Both the position numbers and the translations under genes were made by a program. Shown here piece after piece: positions 23,476 to 34,265 of a stretch of 64,000 nucleotides of DNA; the stretch's first letter is position 1, and the number at the start of each line of letters is the position of its first letter. Under the pieces are notes generated by a model, which ran no database searches, had not been told where the DNA came from, and worked only from the letters and a program-made list of their open reading frames with translations. Source of the stretch: Mastigamoeba balamuthi (taxonomy: Eukaryota; Evosea; Mastigamoebida; Mastigamoebidae); assembly GCA_902651635.1 (NCBI GenBank), contig CACRSC010000027.1, forward strand, positions 122,488 through 186,487. Direction: 5' to 3'.

Positions 23476-24084
23476 ACTTTTGGTCATCACTGCATTTTAT
23501 GCACTGAAGCACTAAATTTGTGCATGAAGTGCTACTTTTTCTCTGCTAGAATTAGCGCTGAATTAGTGCTAGTTTAGCGCTAGTTCATGCTAGCACATCT
23601 TGTGCTACATGCGTGTTATGCACATATTGTGCATTAATCATATATAGCGATACATACATATATAGCGCATACATCACTACATATGATTAATGTGCAATAT
23701 GCACATTAATCACAAAAAACACAAATCAATTAATAAACATTTGGTCATCGCTGCGACTTTTGCACATGAAGTGCTAAATCTTTAGCGATGTTTTTTCAGC
23801 GCTACTGTAGCGATTCAATCGCTAATTTTGCGCTAAATTTAGCGCAAAATAGCGCTACATCGCTAATAGCGATTGTAGCGCTATATGCGACCTAAATTCA
23901 GTGTTATAGATTTATTTTACCTAATGCTATGCATCGCTTATAGCACTACTAGCGCAAATATTTGTGCTGGTAGTGATTGTAGCGCTAAATTAGCAATGTA
24001 ATTCCATCGCATGCATCGCATGTAGTGCTGTATTGCGATTAATGCAATGAATTTATCACATTTAGTGCTAATTGCGATATTGCT
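23476..24084. repeat. class-e palindromes, left flank
   Basis: This AT-rich stretch is made of short palindromes: TTTAGCGCTAAA-like, TAGCGCTA, AATGTGCAATATGCACATT and ATTAGCAATTAGC-like forms. The same vocabulary fills 25150-25540 and 28640-29700, on both sides of the two genes. I see no coding potential. Confidence 0.75.
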
Positions 24085-25419
24085 GCGCTGAATTCATCCT
24101 TCTTCTCTGTTTTTCTCTAAGTCAACTCTGTTGAACCATGAACCATGATATCCTGGATTTCAAAGATATTTTCACTGTGATATTTATCATATCTTAACTC
24201 TCCTCACACTTACAACACACTGCACAACCTCACATCTGTCCCTCTCTGCTTCTTCCCCTTGCCCACTCCTTGCCCTTGCCCTGTCCTGTCCCCTCCTCCC
24301 CTTTTTCCTTTCCTTAATCCCTTCCCCTCACAGATCTCACATATGTTCCTTATGCCCTTTCTGCATAACAACACATATGTTCCCCTTCCCCTTCCCTTCC
24401 TGCACATTAATCTGTCCCTTCACCCCCCCCCTGCCTCTGCCCCTCCCTTCCCCCTTTCCTTTTCTTCCTCTTCCTTCCCCTTTTCATTTCATATCAGGTC
24501 GAGACTGTAGGTGCGCATCCTCCTTTCCACAACATTCAATTTTTCCCTTTCACAGCAGATGTGTCCCTTGACTTCTTCCTTTCCCCCCTTTTAATACCTG
24601 TTCAGTATACATAACTCACTGTTTGTCCAGGAGTCGTGAAGGAAGTGCGGAGCAGAGCACAGTCCGTGCACTGTCTCCTGTAGACCGCTGAGGGGAGGGG
24701 AGGAAGCAGCGTGGCTTCCAGGCAGCATTTCTCAGGTACACTGTCCCTCTTTTTCCTCCCCATTTTCTGCCCCATTTCTTTATTTCTCCCCCTTTTTCCC
24801 CTGAAAAGTGCACCACTGTGACTAACACTAGCTACACTGCAGGTTGTGATGAGAAGCTGTATCAGACCGGGCACATGCCTGAGGTATGTATTTGCGCCCC
24901 CCGCGCCCCCCTCTCCCTGCATGTCTCTTCATTTTTATCTTTTTATCGGATTAGCGAATAACGCGCATGACGCGCTATTAACTCTTATCCGTTTGAATAC
25001 TCACAGGTCTCATTTTTACAGGTATGAAAGATTATATGAACAGAGCCTGGCGCCACGCCTGGCTCTGATACTGAGCTTAAGAACTCGTTCTTCTCACTTC
25101 ACATCAATACACCCCACCCCACACCTACAGAACAAATAAATTTCAATGTTTTATTGAATTAAACACATCGTTTTCTGGCGTTTTAATCGTTTTAATCGTT
25201 TTCATCGAAAAATAAATCGCTATAAATCGCTATAAATCGCTAAAATCACTAAAAACGATTAATGTGCATTATGCGTATAATGTGCATTATGCGCATTATG
25301 TGCAATTAAATTATAGTGCTACTTTAGCGCTAACTTAGCACAAAATTTAGCACTGAAATTTTATCGCTACATGGCTAATTTAGCACTTTAGCAAATAAAA
25401 TGCAGCGATGATCAAATGT
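24085..25419. repeat. segment X, left arm of a long inverted repeat
   Basis: This is the inverted counterpart of 29536-30830. It contains a pyrimidine-rich tract (24200-24600) and remnants of a small intron-split gene on + (exons near 24632-24736, 24841-24886 and 25022-25130; EKLYQTGHMPE, YERLYEQSLAPRLAL). Both copies carry breaks, so the gene is dead. The right tip at 25419 is a Harbinger-like terminus (GCAGCGATGATCAAATGT). Confidence 0.65.
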
Positions 25420-25642
25420 TTAATATAAATTTAGTGCTACATATGCTAGTAGCACTACATGCACACTGTATGCATTCATCAGTTAAATCGATTAAATCGA
25501 TTTAATCGGATTTAGTGATTTAATTAATTTACTTGCTAAATGCTATGAAATTATTAAAATTCCATAAATTTATTTTATTTTCTGCAGCACTATGCTGCTT
25601 TATCAGTACAGTGCGGTGCCTCTTCTGCGCAGCAGAGAGGCG
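25420..25642. repeat. class-e palindromes between segment X and the partner gene
   Basis: Short palindromes of AATCGATTT and TTTAGTGCTA type, AT-rich, with no coding content until the partner gene's last codons. Confidence 0.5.
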
Positions 25643-27080
25643 TCACACTTCCTCAGCTCCCATGCTCTCGAGGGCCGTGATGTTATTCCAGTTAATGATG
25701 TCATCCTCGTCATGCTGCTGCTGCTCCTGCTGCTCGTTCTGCTCCTCCTCAGGGGCCTCAGGGGCCCCATCCTGCACAAAGTGAGGTTAAAAAATTCAAA
25801 TAACAGGAAAGAGCAATAAGGAGAAAGAAGGGGAAGAGACATACCTTAACAGCAGCAGCCATCTTGGCTGCTGCTTCCTCTGCCCGTGCTACAACCCTGG
25901 CAGCAGCACGTTGGTGCTGCACAGGGTTGCTGATCAGGTCGAGGGCACGGAGAGGAGAGACCTTCTTCCTGCACCTTTTGGCTGGCTTGGCCTTGGCTTT
26001 TTTCAAAGCCTCAGCCGCCAGCTGCTGAAAAGTGTTAGTAAAATAAGTTGTTATGCACATTTATGCGCAATATGCACAATATGTGCAATATGAGCAATTT
26101 CAATATGCACATTTATGCACATCACACACACCATGTGCATTATGTGCATTATGAACAAAAGGTACACAATTCTGGGGGAGAAAATCCCCCCTTTAAAATT
26201 CATTACACACTAACTACAGGGAGGGAAGGAGGGAACGAGGGGGGGAGGGCAAACACACCTTTCTGCCCAGGCTCTTGTGGGGGGCCTGGGCCTCCTCCTC
26301 TGAGGAGGAGCTCGAGGTGAGCTCCTCCTCAGATGAAGAGCTTCCCACACTGCTGCTGGGGGGGCTCCTGCTTGGGCTCGTGCTCCAGCAGTGATGGCAG
26401 CCACTGTGCTGCCTTGCCGCCAGCTTCTCCTTGTTATTACGTACCACCCGCCTGTAGTACTTGTAGTCACTGTACTGCTGCTGGCATTGCAGCCACAGCT
26501 CCTCCTTCAGCTGCTTCTTCATTTCGTGGAATCCCACATGTAGTGCATTGACGATGGTGGCAACCATGCCGCCACCAAGATCCACTGGTGCTGCTGGTGC
26601 AGCAGGTGCAGCAGGGGCAGCACCTCCTGTTTCCAGGGGCACCTAAACCTGTGAAAAACAGGGGGGGGACAGGGAAAAAATGTTAAAAACCAGGAAAATA
26701 GCAAAAATGAGAGAGGGCAGAATGAAGGGCAGGGAGGGTAACAGGAGGGCAGGACGCACCCTGCCCAACTCCTTCACGAGGTGCTGCATCTGTGCCTCTG
26801 TCAATTCGGGGACGGGCAAGTCTTTCTTGCCTGCCCGCCACGAATTGTGCCTATTCTGCAAGGGGGAAGAGGGGGGGTCAGTGAAGGGAAAACAGGGGGG
26901 GGGGGGGGAAAGGGGACTCAAGGGGAACGAAGGGGAAGCAGGGAAGGAAGCATGCACCTTCAGGTCCGTGGCATCACGCCAGACGACTGGCAGTGCCCAG
27001 GCATGCAGCTGCCAGTCTGTCAGCTCCCATTTACACTTCGGACTGTAAAGCACAGCCATGTACTTGGCGACAGCCCACAC
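25643..27080 (-). CDS. Harbinger-like element partner protein (divergent from transposase)
   Basis: Five exons on - are supported by splice signals: up to 27080-26958, 26855-26760, 26648-26259, about 26023-25845 and 25771-25643. One intron ends TTACTAACACTTTTCAG, a perfect branch site 7 bases from the acceptor. Exon 1 reads VAKYMAVLYSPKCKWELTDW (possible membrane-free helix). Exon 3 has an Ala/Pro stretch, a helix (VGFHEMKKQLKEELWLQCQQ) and Ser/Glu clusters. Exon 4 is basic (KKAKAKPAKRCRKKVS), and exon 5 is acidic and ends MGAEEV. Harbinger elements usually pair the transposase with a Myb/SANT protein needed for DNA binding or nuclear import; I see no clear SANT motif here, so the equivalence rests on position. 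The start codon is unresolved. Confidence 0.6.
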
Positions 27081-27453
27081 AATAGTGTATAGGCTGTCAC
27101 CTTTCCATGGCCATGCAGCAGTAGCCGGGGAGGGGTGGCATGGCGCGCACAGGCGGGAGCGGGGGGGCGGAAGGAGGGGGCATTGACATGCGTGAGGCGT
27201 GGTTGATGCAGGGGGGAGCAGAGAGTGTTTTTATGGTGTCAGAAAAAATTGGGCTAAGTGCGTCATCACATGACTCGATTTTAAGCAAAAAAAACGAGAA
27301 AAACGGCAACGTCACAGTGTGTCAATCGTGTCATGCGCTGAATGTGCATAAAACGCATTTTGCACTTGTATCTCATTCATTCATTCACTAAATACACATT
27401 CAGTGCATACATCGCTACACACGCTGCACTTGCCAAAAACCCAGCCAACCAAC

Positions 27454-28611
27454 ATGGTCAAGTCCCAGGACAACCCCATCATTGCTGCAAAAGTAGCCAG
27501 GCAGCAGCATCTCCTGCACAAGCTGCACAAATCCATTGCCAAAGCACGCTGGGGGTACCCTGTCCAATTCCTGGAACGGGTATTTCAGCGTTATGGAGGA
27601 CCAGACACCCCCTTCAAGAAGCTGGGAGACCTGCTGGACCTGCTGCTATACTTCAAACGCTATGGAGTGCTTGCCTCTGAGACGTCCCTGGAGGCTCCCG
27701 ACCCAAGCAACATGATGGCCCGATGCTGGCTCTACCTGGCAGAGCATGTCAACGAGATGGAGGTAAGGCCCACTTTAAAAACATCACACAACACAATGGT
27801 TATTTCATCTGAATGAAATCAGTATCAATTCACCATTAAATCAATTGATATTTCAGAGCACGCATGTACCCGTGTGCCAATTTATTCTAAAAATGTAAAA
27901 CGTGCATTAATCAATTCAATTGCTTATTATAAATGAATCAACCTGATATCTTATTTTCGAAAAATTGCACAGTGTCTGGAATGCCCGGACTTCGAGGCCA
28001 ACAGGCTTCCACCACCCTGGTCTCGTACGATCCACGGGTCTGTGGATGTCAAGGCCATTGACATCTCACGGCCCAGCAAGAAGCAGGACAAGTTCTACAA
28101 TGGTAAGTACAAGGGGCACGTGGTGAAGATCCAGGTGGTGGTCAACAACCAGGGCATCCCCATGGACGTTCAAGGGTTGTACGAGGGGGTTCGCCATGAC
28201 CTTAAGATCTGGCAAGGCTCAGCTCCAGGCATGGAACTGCAAGGGACACGGCTGCTGGCTGACAATGCCTATGTCAGTGTCCCAAGCAGTGAGCTGCTGA
28301 CCCCCTTCAAGCACGCCTCTCTGTTTGACTCTGTCAATGGAAGGCGAAGGAGAACTGCACTCAAGTACACCAGGTTCGAACGCCAGTGGAACCGAGTTCA
28401 CAGGTGCTGGAGAAGCAGGGTAGAGCACTACCTGGGCTTCATGTCCCGATTCAACATCGTGGGCAAGAAGTTCAAGGGGAAGAAGGTGATGAGCAATGAC
28501 CTGCTGAGGTCAGCCATCACAATCATCACGAACCTAGATGCCTGGAACCTCAGTGAGAACCCCCTGCACCGTATTCCCAGGAAGGCCTGGTTTCCCAGAC
28601 CACCCCAGTGA
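27454..28611 (+). CDS. Harbinger/IS5-like DDE transposase, apparently intact
   Basis: Exon 1 is 27454-27762 (ATG, MVKSQDNPIIAAKVARQQ), intron 27763-27972 is GTAAGG...CACAG, and exon 2 is 27973-28611. The lengths join in phase to give about 315 residues with no internal stop. The N-terminal part is helical (FLERVFQRYGGPDTPF, LLDLLLYFKRYG). Exon 2 carries the fold of DDE_Tnp_4-like transposases: GSVDVKAIDIS (first Asp), NGKYKGHVVKIQVVVNNQGI, LLADNAYVSV (second Asp) and RVEHYLGFMSRF (Glu). The length suits the family, which runs about 300-400 residues. It is divergent from the partner gene, and both lie between palindrome-rich flanks. It could be catalytically competent, though only the motif level is visible. 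Confidence 0.8.
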
Positions 28612-28639
28612 AAAAGCCAAAACAGAGGTTTGACTTGGA

Positions 28640-29535
28640 AGAAAAAAGACAGAGCTTAGCAATGAATAATTGCAAAAATGCGCTAAATGTGCTGAAATTT
28701 CGCTACATGCGTTTGTTAGTGCTTAATGTGATGCATTCGATGGAATTGCATCACTACTAGCACAAATATTTGCGCTAGTAGTAATTGAATCGATGCATAG
28801 CGATATATATAAAAAAGCAATAACGCTGGATTTAGGTTGCATATAGTGCTAAAATCGCTACTAGCGATGTAGCACTATTTAGCACTAGAATTAGTGCTAA
28901 ATTAGCGATGGAAGCACTAAATTAGCACTGAAAAAACAACGCTCAAGATTTATCACTGCATGCACAAAAGTTGCAGCGATGACCAAATGTTAAATAACAA
29001 ATTTTTGGAGAAATTTGATAGAAATTTTTATTGTTTTAATCACTAAATGCGATTACATTGATTTAATCGCATTAGCAATTCAATCGCTAAATTCGATTGA
29101 ATCGCTAAATGTGCATCATGCACATTAAGTGCCATTAGTGTATGTGGTGCATTTATTAATATCAATTGATTTGTTTTTGCAATTAATGTGCATATTGCAT
29201 ATTAATTGTATGTAGCAATGCATGTACTACATATGCATGTATCACTACATACAAATGATGTGCAATATGTGCATAACACACATGTAGCACATGATGTGCA
29301 AGTATGAACTAGTGCTAACCTAGCACTAAATTAGTGCTAATTCTAGTGCTGAAAACGTAGTGCTACATGCACTAATTTAGTACTTCAGTGCATAAAACAC
29401 AGCGATGATCAAAAGTTCAAGGCTGATGATGAATTCATTCCAGAAATTGCTCAGGAATTCTCTTCCCCTTGCAGAAAACGTTTCATAGTGAACTGCAGTA
29501 GCATTTTCATGATCAGAACGAACTCTAGCCATTAA
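28640..29535. repeat. class-e palindromes, right flank, with nested termini
   Basis: This mirrors the left flank: short TTAGCGATT, TAGTGCTAAATTAGC and AATGTGCATATTGCATATT forms in an AT-rich background. It contains the right ends of the inner (28990) and outer (29416) elements. The 120 bases after 29416 carry no recognisable feature. Confidence 0.7.
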
Positions 29536-30830
29536 ACATTTGGTTATCACTGCATTTTCTGCAATAAAAGTGCTAAATTAGTACATGTAGGCATATAATT
29601 TCAGCATAAAAATTTTGTGCTAAGTGCTAAAGTAGTACTATAATTTAATAGTGCATAATGTGATAATGTGTATACATGCATTATGCACTGTAAAACGTTT
29701 TAGTGATTTTAGCAATTTTAGTGATTTATTTTCAATTATTAATAGAAATGCCAGAAAACGATATGCTTAATTCAATTTAAAGATTGTTTTTTTCTGTGGG
29801 GTGGGGTGTATTGATGTGGAGTGGAGAAGGATGTATGTATTCTCAAGCTCAGTCTTCATCAGAGCCAGGCATGGCGTTAGGCTCTGCTCGTATTATCTTC
29901 TACTTCTGCAAAATGGGAGCTGTAAGTATTCTAACGGTTTATCATTAATAGCATATCATGCACATTAATCGCCAATCAGTTAAAAAGATAAAAAATGAAG
30001 AGAAATGCAGAGAAGTGGGGGGCGTGAATACATACCTCAGGTGTGTGCCTGGGCTGATACTGCTTCTCATCACATCCTGCAGTAGCTACAGTGTTAGTTT
30101 CTGTGGTGCACTTTTCAGGGGAAAAGGGGAAGAAATGGAGAAATGGGGCAGAAATGGGAAGGAAAAAAGAGGGACAGTGTACCTGATTAATGCTGCCTGG
30201 AAGCCACTCTTCTTCCTCCCCTCCCCTCTGCAGTCTGCAGGAGACAGAGCACGGACTGTGCTCTGCTTCACACGTTCTTCATGACTCCTGAACAAAGAGT
30301 AAGTTATGTATACTGAACAGATGTCAAAAGAAGGGAAAGGGAGAAGTCAAGGAACACATCTGAAAGATGTTCTGTGAAAGGGAAAAACTGTGTGTTGGGG
30401 AAAGGAGGCAGCGCACCTTCAGTCTCGGCCTGATATGAAAAGAAAAGAAGAAGGAAGGGGAAGAGAGGGAAAGGAAAGAGAAGGGAGAAGGAAGGGGGCA
30501 GGGACAGGGGGGATGAAGGAACAGGTTGAAGTGCAGAAAGGGAAGGAAAAGGGGAACATATGTATTGTTATGCAGAAAGGGCATAAGGAATATATGTGAG
30601 AACTGTGAGAGGAAGGGAGAGAGGAAAGGAGAACAGGGAGGAGGGGACAGGAACAGGGCAAGGGCAAGGAGTGGGCAAGGGGAAGAAGAAGAGAGGGACA
30701 GATGTGAGGTTGTGCAGTGTGTGGTAAGTGAGAAGAGTTAAGATATGATAATATCACAGAGAAGATATCTTTGAAATCCAGGATGATGGTTCAATAGAGT
30801 CAACTGAGAGTAAACAGAGAAGAAGAATGA
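29536..30830. repeat. segment X, right arm
   Basis: The inverted copy of 24085-25419 begins with the Harbinger-like terminus ACATTTGGTTATCACTGC at 29536. On - it carries the same dead small gene and the purine-rich mirror of the pyrimidine tract. It runs straight into array 4, as expected if X and the GCTACG array once formed one unit; in the left arm that junction has been split. Confidence 0.65.
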
Positions 30831-30842
30831 AATACAGCACAG

Positions 30843-31370
30843 CTATACGTCAAGCACGTTTACGTGCTGTAGCGGATCCAGTTCCGCTATGCAGTGCTAT
30901 GCATGCTCTGCTACGTAGTGTAGCAGAAGTGAATTTCAGCAGTGATGCATAGCAGCACCTGTGTAGCTGAGTGTAGCAGAGGTATCTCCGCTACACAGTG
31001 TAGTGAAGTGCATGTAGCAATGCATAGTGGAGGTACCTGCACTACGCACTGCCATGCAGGCTTTGCTACACCACATAGCGAAGGTACCTCTGCTACATGG
31101 CGTAGTGAAGGCACCTCTGCTACACAGAGTAGCAGAGGTGTCGCCACTACAAATTGCTACATATGCTCTGCTACAATGCATAGTGGAGGTACCTCTGCTA
31201 CATGGCATAGCAAAGACAGATGTAGCGGCATGTAGTAATGGGTGCATCCGCTACACTGTGTAGCGGATGCCAATGTAGCGATGTGTTGCAGAGGGTGATC
31301 CACTACACAGTGCAGCAAAGGTATGTGTAGCAGTGCATAGCAGAATTAATTGCGTAGCTAAGTGTAGCGG
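30843..31370. repeat. GCTACG-class palindrome array 4
   Basis: It begins CACGTTTACGTGCTGTAGCG, then GGATCCAGTTCCGC. It contains about 25 GTAGCGG-type units with many direct GCTAC...GTAGC palindromes. It is inverted relative to array 3 and precedes the finger exon of copy 3. Confidence 0.85.
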
Positions 31371-31389
31371 AAGCCTGAGGGTGAGCAGT

Positions 31390-31768
31390 CTAGATTTTGC
31401 CAGCTGGCTGATTTGCACCTGACATCATTTGTGCACTGAGACAGTGATGCAGAAGGGATTGAGTGGAGCAGGCAATGTTGCAGGAACAGAAGAGCAAGGC
31501 AAGGTGAAACACACAGCTGCAGGTCAAGTACAGGAGAGGAAGAATGGGGAGGACAAACTGTATTGCTGCAGAACATGTAACAGGTACTACTCGACACAGT
31601 GTAACCTGCAGAGGGCTGGCCACATGAGTGGTCACCACTGCCCCGAGAAGTGGAATGAAACATCTGGAAGATGGTCTTCTCTGTTGGTGACTGACCAGGC
31701 TGCTGTGTGGAGCCAGGCCAAAGCAGCAGAGAACAAATGCCAGTATGTTGTGAGCAGCTTCAGCACAG
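31390..31768 (+). pseudogene. zinc-finger element gene, copy 3 (finger exon only)
   Basis: The open frame reads TVMQKGLSGAGNVAGTEEQ, finger LYCCRTCNRYYSTQCNLQRA-GHMSGHH, then CPEKWNETSGRWSSLL and WSQAKAAENKCQYVV. The donor GTTTGTAC follows at 31769. The intron continues as in copy 4 to about 31892, where a new array begins in place of the acceptor and exon 3. Copies 2 and 3 are therefore cut at the same intron. Confidence 0.6.
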
Positions 31769-31892
31769 GTTTGTACATACTAAATAATTCTATAGGTGAA
31801 TATTTAACAGACACAATTATTTGGCAAAATAAACACAACATCAAAGAGAGGATGAAGCAGCTTGAGCCAATCAAGACAGTTCACTTCCATAT

Positions 31893-32240
31893 CATATTGA
31901 TCACGTTTACGTGCTGTAGTGGATCCAGTTCCGCTTGCTTCACTACGTAGTGTAGCAGAAGTGAATTGCTACTGCAGTGACTCGTAGCAGAAGGTCTGCT
32001 ACACACTGCTGCTACACTAACTATAGGGTCTGCTCCACCATACACACAGTGAAAGGTGCTCTAGTGCCTTCTGCTATGCTACATAGCAGAGAGTATCAGT
32101 GTAGCACTGTATAGCAAACCTTCTGCAATGCATCCTACAGCATTGTGTCTGCTACATCACGTAGCAGAAGACACTTCAGTGCCTTCTACAAAATAGCATA
32201 GCAGAAGATACCCACTTAGCAGTACATAGCAGAGGTTCTG
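31893..32240. repeat. GCTACG-class palindrome array 5a
   Basis: It starts with the same CACGTTTACGTGCTGTAG edge as array 4 and holds degenerate units with TTCTGCTA and TAGCAGAA palindromes. It replaces the end of the intron of zinc-finger copy 3. Confidence 0.75.
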
Positions 32241-32584
32241 CAATGTTAATCATATCAGTCATGTATACAAAAAACAGTCTTGATCAAATACACTGATAAG
32301 TTCATAACTATATTTTATCAAATGTGAAATAATAAATCCGGTTTTAGCATAAAGTTGTGAATAAATGGAATGTAAATTGGTTTTTGCATTGCACAATACC
32401 AAAGATGAGCTTCCGAGTGTTAAATATCAATTACATTGGATTGTGGTTAAGTAATGTCTGTGAGCATGCCGTGAAGTATAACACATAGTTTAGAAGAGAT
32501 AGTGATTGATAGTGTAAGCGCAAAGTGTTTACTTTGTACTTTGGGGACGGTGGTTCAAATCCCGGTGGTGAAATAATTTTTCTC
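32241..32584. other. AT-rich spacer with a degenerate tRNA-like (SINE-like) segment
   Basis: No coding region is seen. Near 32505-32575 lies a stretch with an A-box-like TGATAGTGTAAGCG and a good B-box GGTTCAAATCC about 50 bases apart, the layout of a Pol III promoter. The T-stem and acceptor stem do not pair, so it is not a working tRNA. A tRNA-derived SINE head or a decayed tRNA is possible. Confidence 0.3.
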
Positions 32585-32890
32585 ATGAAGCACTTCCGCT
32601 ACAGTGCATAGCGGACCTTTTGCTACGTGCTGCTACATAGCAACCTTTGCTACGCGGCGTAGCGGAAGGCGCTCAAGCGTGTTTCGCTACGCGGCGTAGC
32701 GGAGGGTATCTGCATAGCAGTGTGTAGCGGATGGTCCGCTACGTGCCACTACATAGCAACCTCCACTACGTGGCATAGCAGAAGGCGCTCAAGCACGTTT
32801 CGCTACATGGTGTAGCAGAGGGTATCTGCATAGCAGCATGTAGCAGACCATTCGCTACATGGCATAGCAGAGGGTATCTGCATCTCACCT
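32585..32890. repeat. GCTACG-class palindrome array 5b
   Basis: It contains the cleanest palindromes of the class (GCTACGCGGCGTAGCGG at about 32650 and 32690) in a higher-order repeat of about 110 bases (GGCGCTCAAGC..., TATCTGCATAGCAG...), seen about twice. Confidence 0.8.
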
Positions 32891-32929
32891 CACTATTGAT
32901 GTTATTTAATAGCATTTTTGAAGATTTAA

Positions 32930-33403
32930 ATGGTGTGCATCAAGGACACGCCACTCAAAACCCCCACCAAGAAGTACAAGGACAAGTCCAAGGATAAGAA
33001 CAAGGGCTGCACTGGGCCAATAATCACTGTGATACCTCCTCCACCCCAGCAGGACAAAGACCTAGACATTTCTGCCTCTCAGGAAAGCAGATATGTAGCA
33101 TTCTCCCCTCTCTTCTTTATTCTCACACCACACACCCTTTCTTAATGCTACTTTAGGTGCAGCTGCTACTGCGCCAGCACAAGCTGCTGCTGCAGTAGCA
33201 CCATGTGTCAGCAGCGGTGAGCAATCTGAGGAGGAGGAGGAGAGGGAGGGGGAGGAGGAGAAGGACGAGAATGAGAAGGTCTCAGCGGACAACTACAAGG
33301 GTACCTCACATGCATCAGAGTCTGATAAGGAGCAGAGGAGGGCGCTGCAGGAGAAGCAGCAGATCTCGGCCCTCATGAAGAAGTTGCGCAACCTCAAAGT
33401 ATA
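32930..33403 (+). CDS. 5' part of the helical element gene (family of 56.1 kb)
   Basis: Exon 1 (ATG 32930) reads MVCIKDTPLKTPTKKYKDKS, a Lys-rich tail, then a Pro-rich segment. A GTAGCA...TTTAG intron (about 33096-33156) leads to an Ala-rich and then acidic segment (GEQSEEEEEREGEEEKDENE), then SDKEQRRALQEKQQISALMK. The last part aligns with 56110-56170, where the gene continues. Here the frame ends just after it, at a possible donor (GTATAA), and no further exon follows. It is likely a truncated copy. Confidence 0.5.
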
Positions 33404-33770
33404 AAGCTGTCTGGATGTATCAAACTCATCTGATGTTATGAAAAATAGATCTTAAAGACTGTATTGCATTCTATACATTTATTGTCTTCACTGATTCGAG
33501 TTCTTGTTCTTCAGACCAGCAGACTGCTTCTGAGTACTATTGTGTACTAGATACTCTTGTGAATATGCTGTTTCGGATCTGTCTGTGTTTCCTGATATGC
33601 ATTCCGGATCCGGAAATCAATAGTATTCTATTTATTCTTTCTGTTGACAAAAGGGCATTCCAGGATTTCCTCCAGAAAGGTCAGCAGCCTGCCTTTGACT
33701 CACGCGGAGTTAACCTGAAAACTCTGTGCACGAGGTAGCGAGGCTGACTTTTTCCCTTGCCTTTTTCCTG
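33404..33770. other. spacer upstream of the receptor array
   Basis: No gene or repeat is recognised. Base composition shifts from AT-rich element DNA to GC-rich host-like DNA at about 33.75 kb. Confidence 0.4.
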
Positions 33771-34265
33771 CCCAGCGAGACGTAAGATCAGCAGGCCCTT
33801 TTGGGCAACGAGACAAGACTCTGCCACAACAATCGAACAAGGGCAAACGATGGCCTCACACGTGATAGACGTTGTGGCCAAGGGGCTTGGCGTTTCAGCC
33901 GTAAGCAGCGCGCCAGTGGCGGGATGGCTGTGTTGGCCCAGCCAGCCCCAGCCCATGTTCTTGGAACTGCGCCAGAGGAGGGGTGGGAGTCTCAGCCACG
34001 TGCCCCCGCTGGGGTCGCGCAGGCCGCCTTGCAGGGGCGGTGGGCCGGAGGGCACGCGGCAGGGGCGCACAGCAAAGGCAGGAGGTGCACAGAAGATCAA
34101 GGGGGCGCAGATATTTTGCGGTTGGGGTGGACGTGGCGGCCCAGTTTCAAAACCACGGGAGAATCTCCTCCTGCACTTAGTCGCCAACTGCTCCTCAGCA
34201 GCGCATCACCACCCAAGCTCTCCCTCCTCCCCTCCTCTCCCTCCTCCTCATCCACCTCGCCTGCC
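33771..34265 (+). promoter_or_regulatory. 5' flank of gene A, repeated before B and C
   Basis: The same 495 bases lie at 37860-38354 and 41949-42443. They include an open but probably non-coding stretch and a CT-rich tract (CTCCCTCCTCCCCTCCTCTC) ending shortly before the ATG, which may be an initiator or splice-acceptor-like tract. No TATA box is seen. Confidence 0.4.

Larger units (their letters stand above)
23737..28990. mobile_element. inner Harbinger-like element, autonomous type
   Basis: Inverted ends ACATTTGGTCATCGCTGC match over about 45 bases between 23737 and 28990 and are flanked on both sides by TAA, the usual 3-base Harbinger duplication. The element holds a transposase gene (+) and a divergent partner gene (-). 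Between its left end and these genes lies segment X (24085-25419), which ends in another copy of the same terminus at 25419, so smaller elements may be nested here as well. Confidence 0.65.
23476..29416. mobile_element. outer Harbinger-like element (ACTTTTGGTCATC ends)
   Basis: Inverted ends: ACTTTTGGTCATCACTGC at 23476 and its complement ending at 29416 share a further 60 or so bases (TTTTATGCACTGAAG, then TGCTAGAATTAGCG-like). Flanks are TTA on the left and TCA on the right, an imperfect match to the 3-base duplication of the Harbinger group. A second element (23737-28990) with related ends lies inside. Confidence 0.55.

Noticed and set aside
24259-24571. Pro/Phe/Ser-rich protein
   Set aside because: Produced by a pyrimidine tract; the mirror copy at 30.3-30.7 kb gives Lys/Glu-rich reading on the other strand. 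No conserved frame.
23476-29416. Polinton or giant-virus insertion
   Set aside because: No capsid, packaging ATPase, protein-primed polymerase or other hallmark gene is seen; the genes present are DDE transposase and partner.
32500-32580. Functional tRNA gene
   Set aside because: B-box and A-box-like motifs are present, but the T-stem, acceptor stem and a 7-base anticodon loop do not form.
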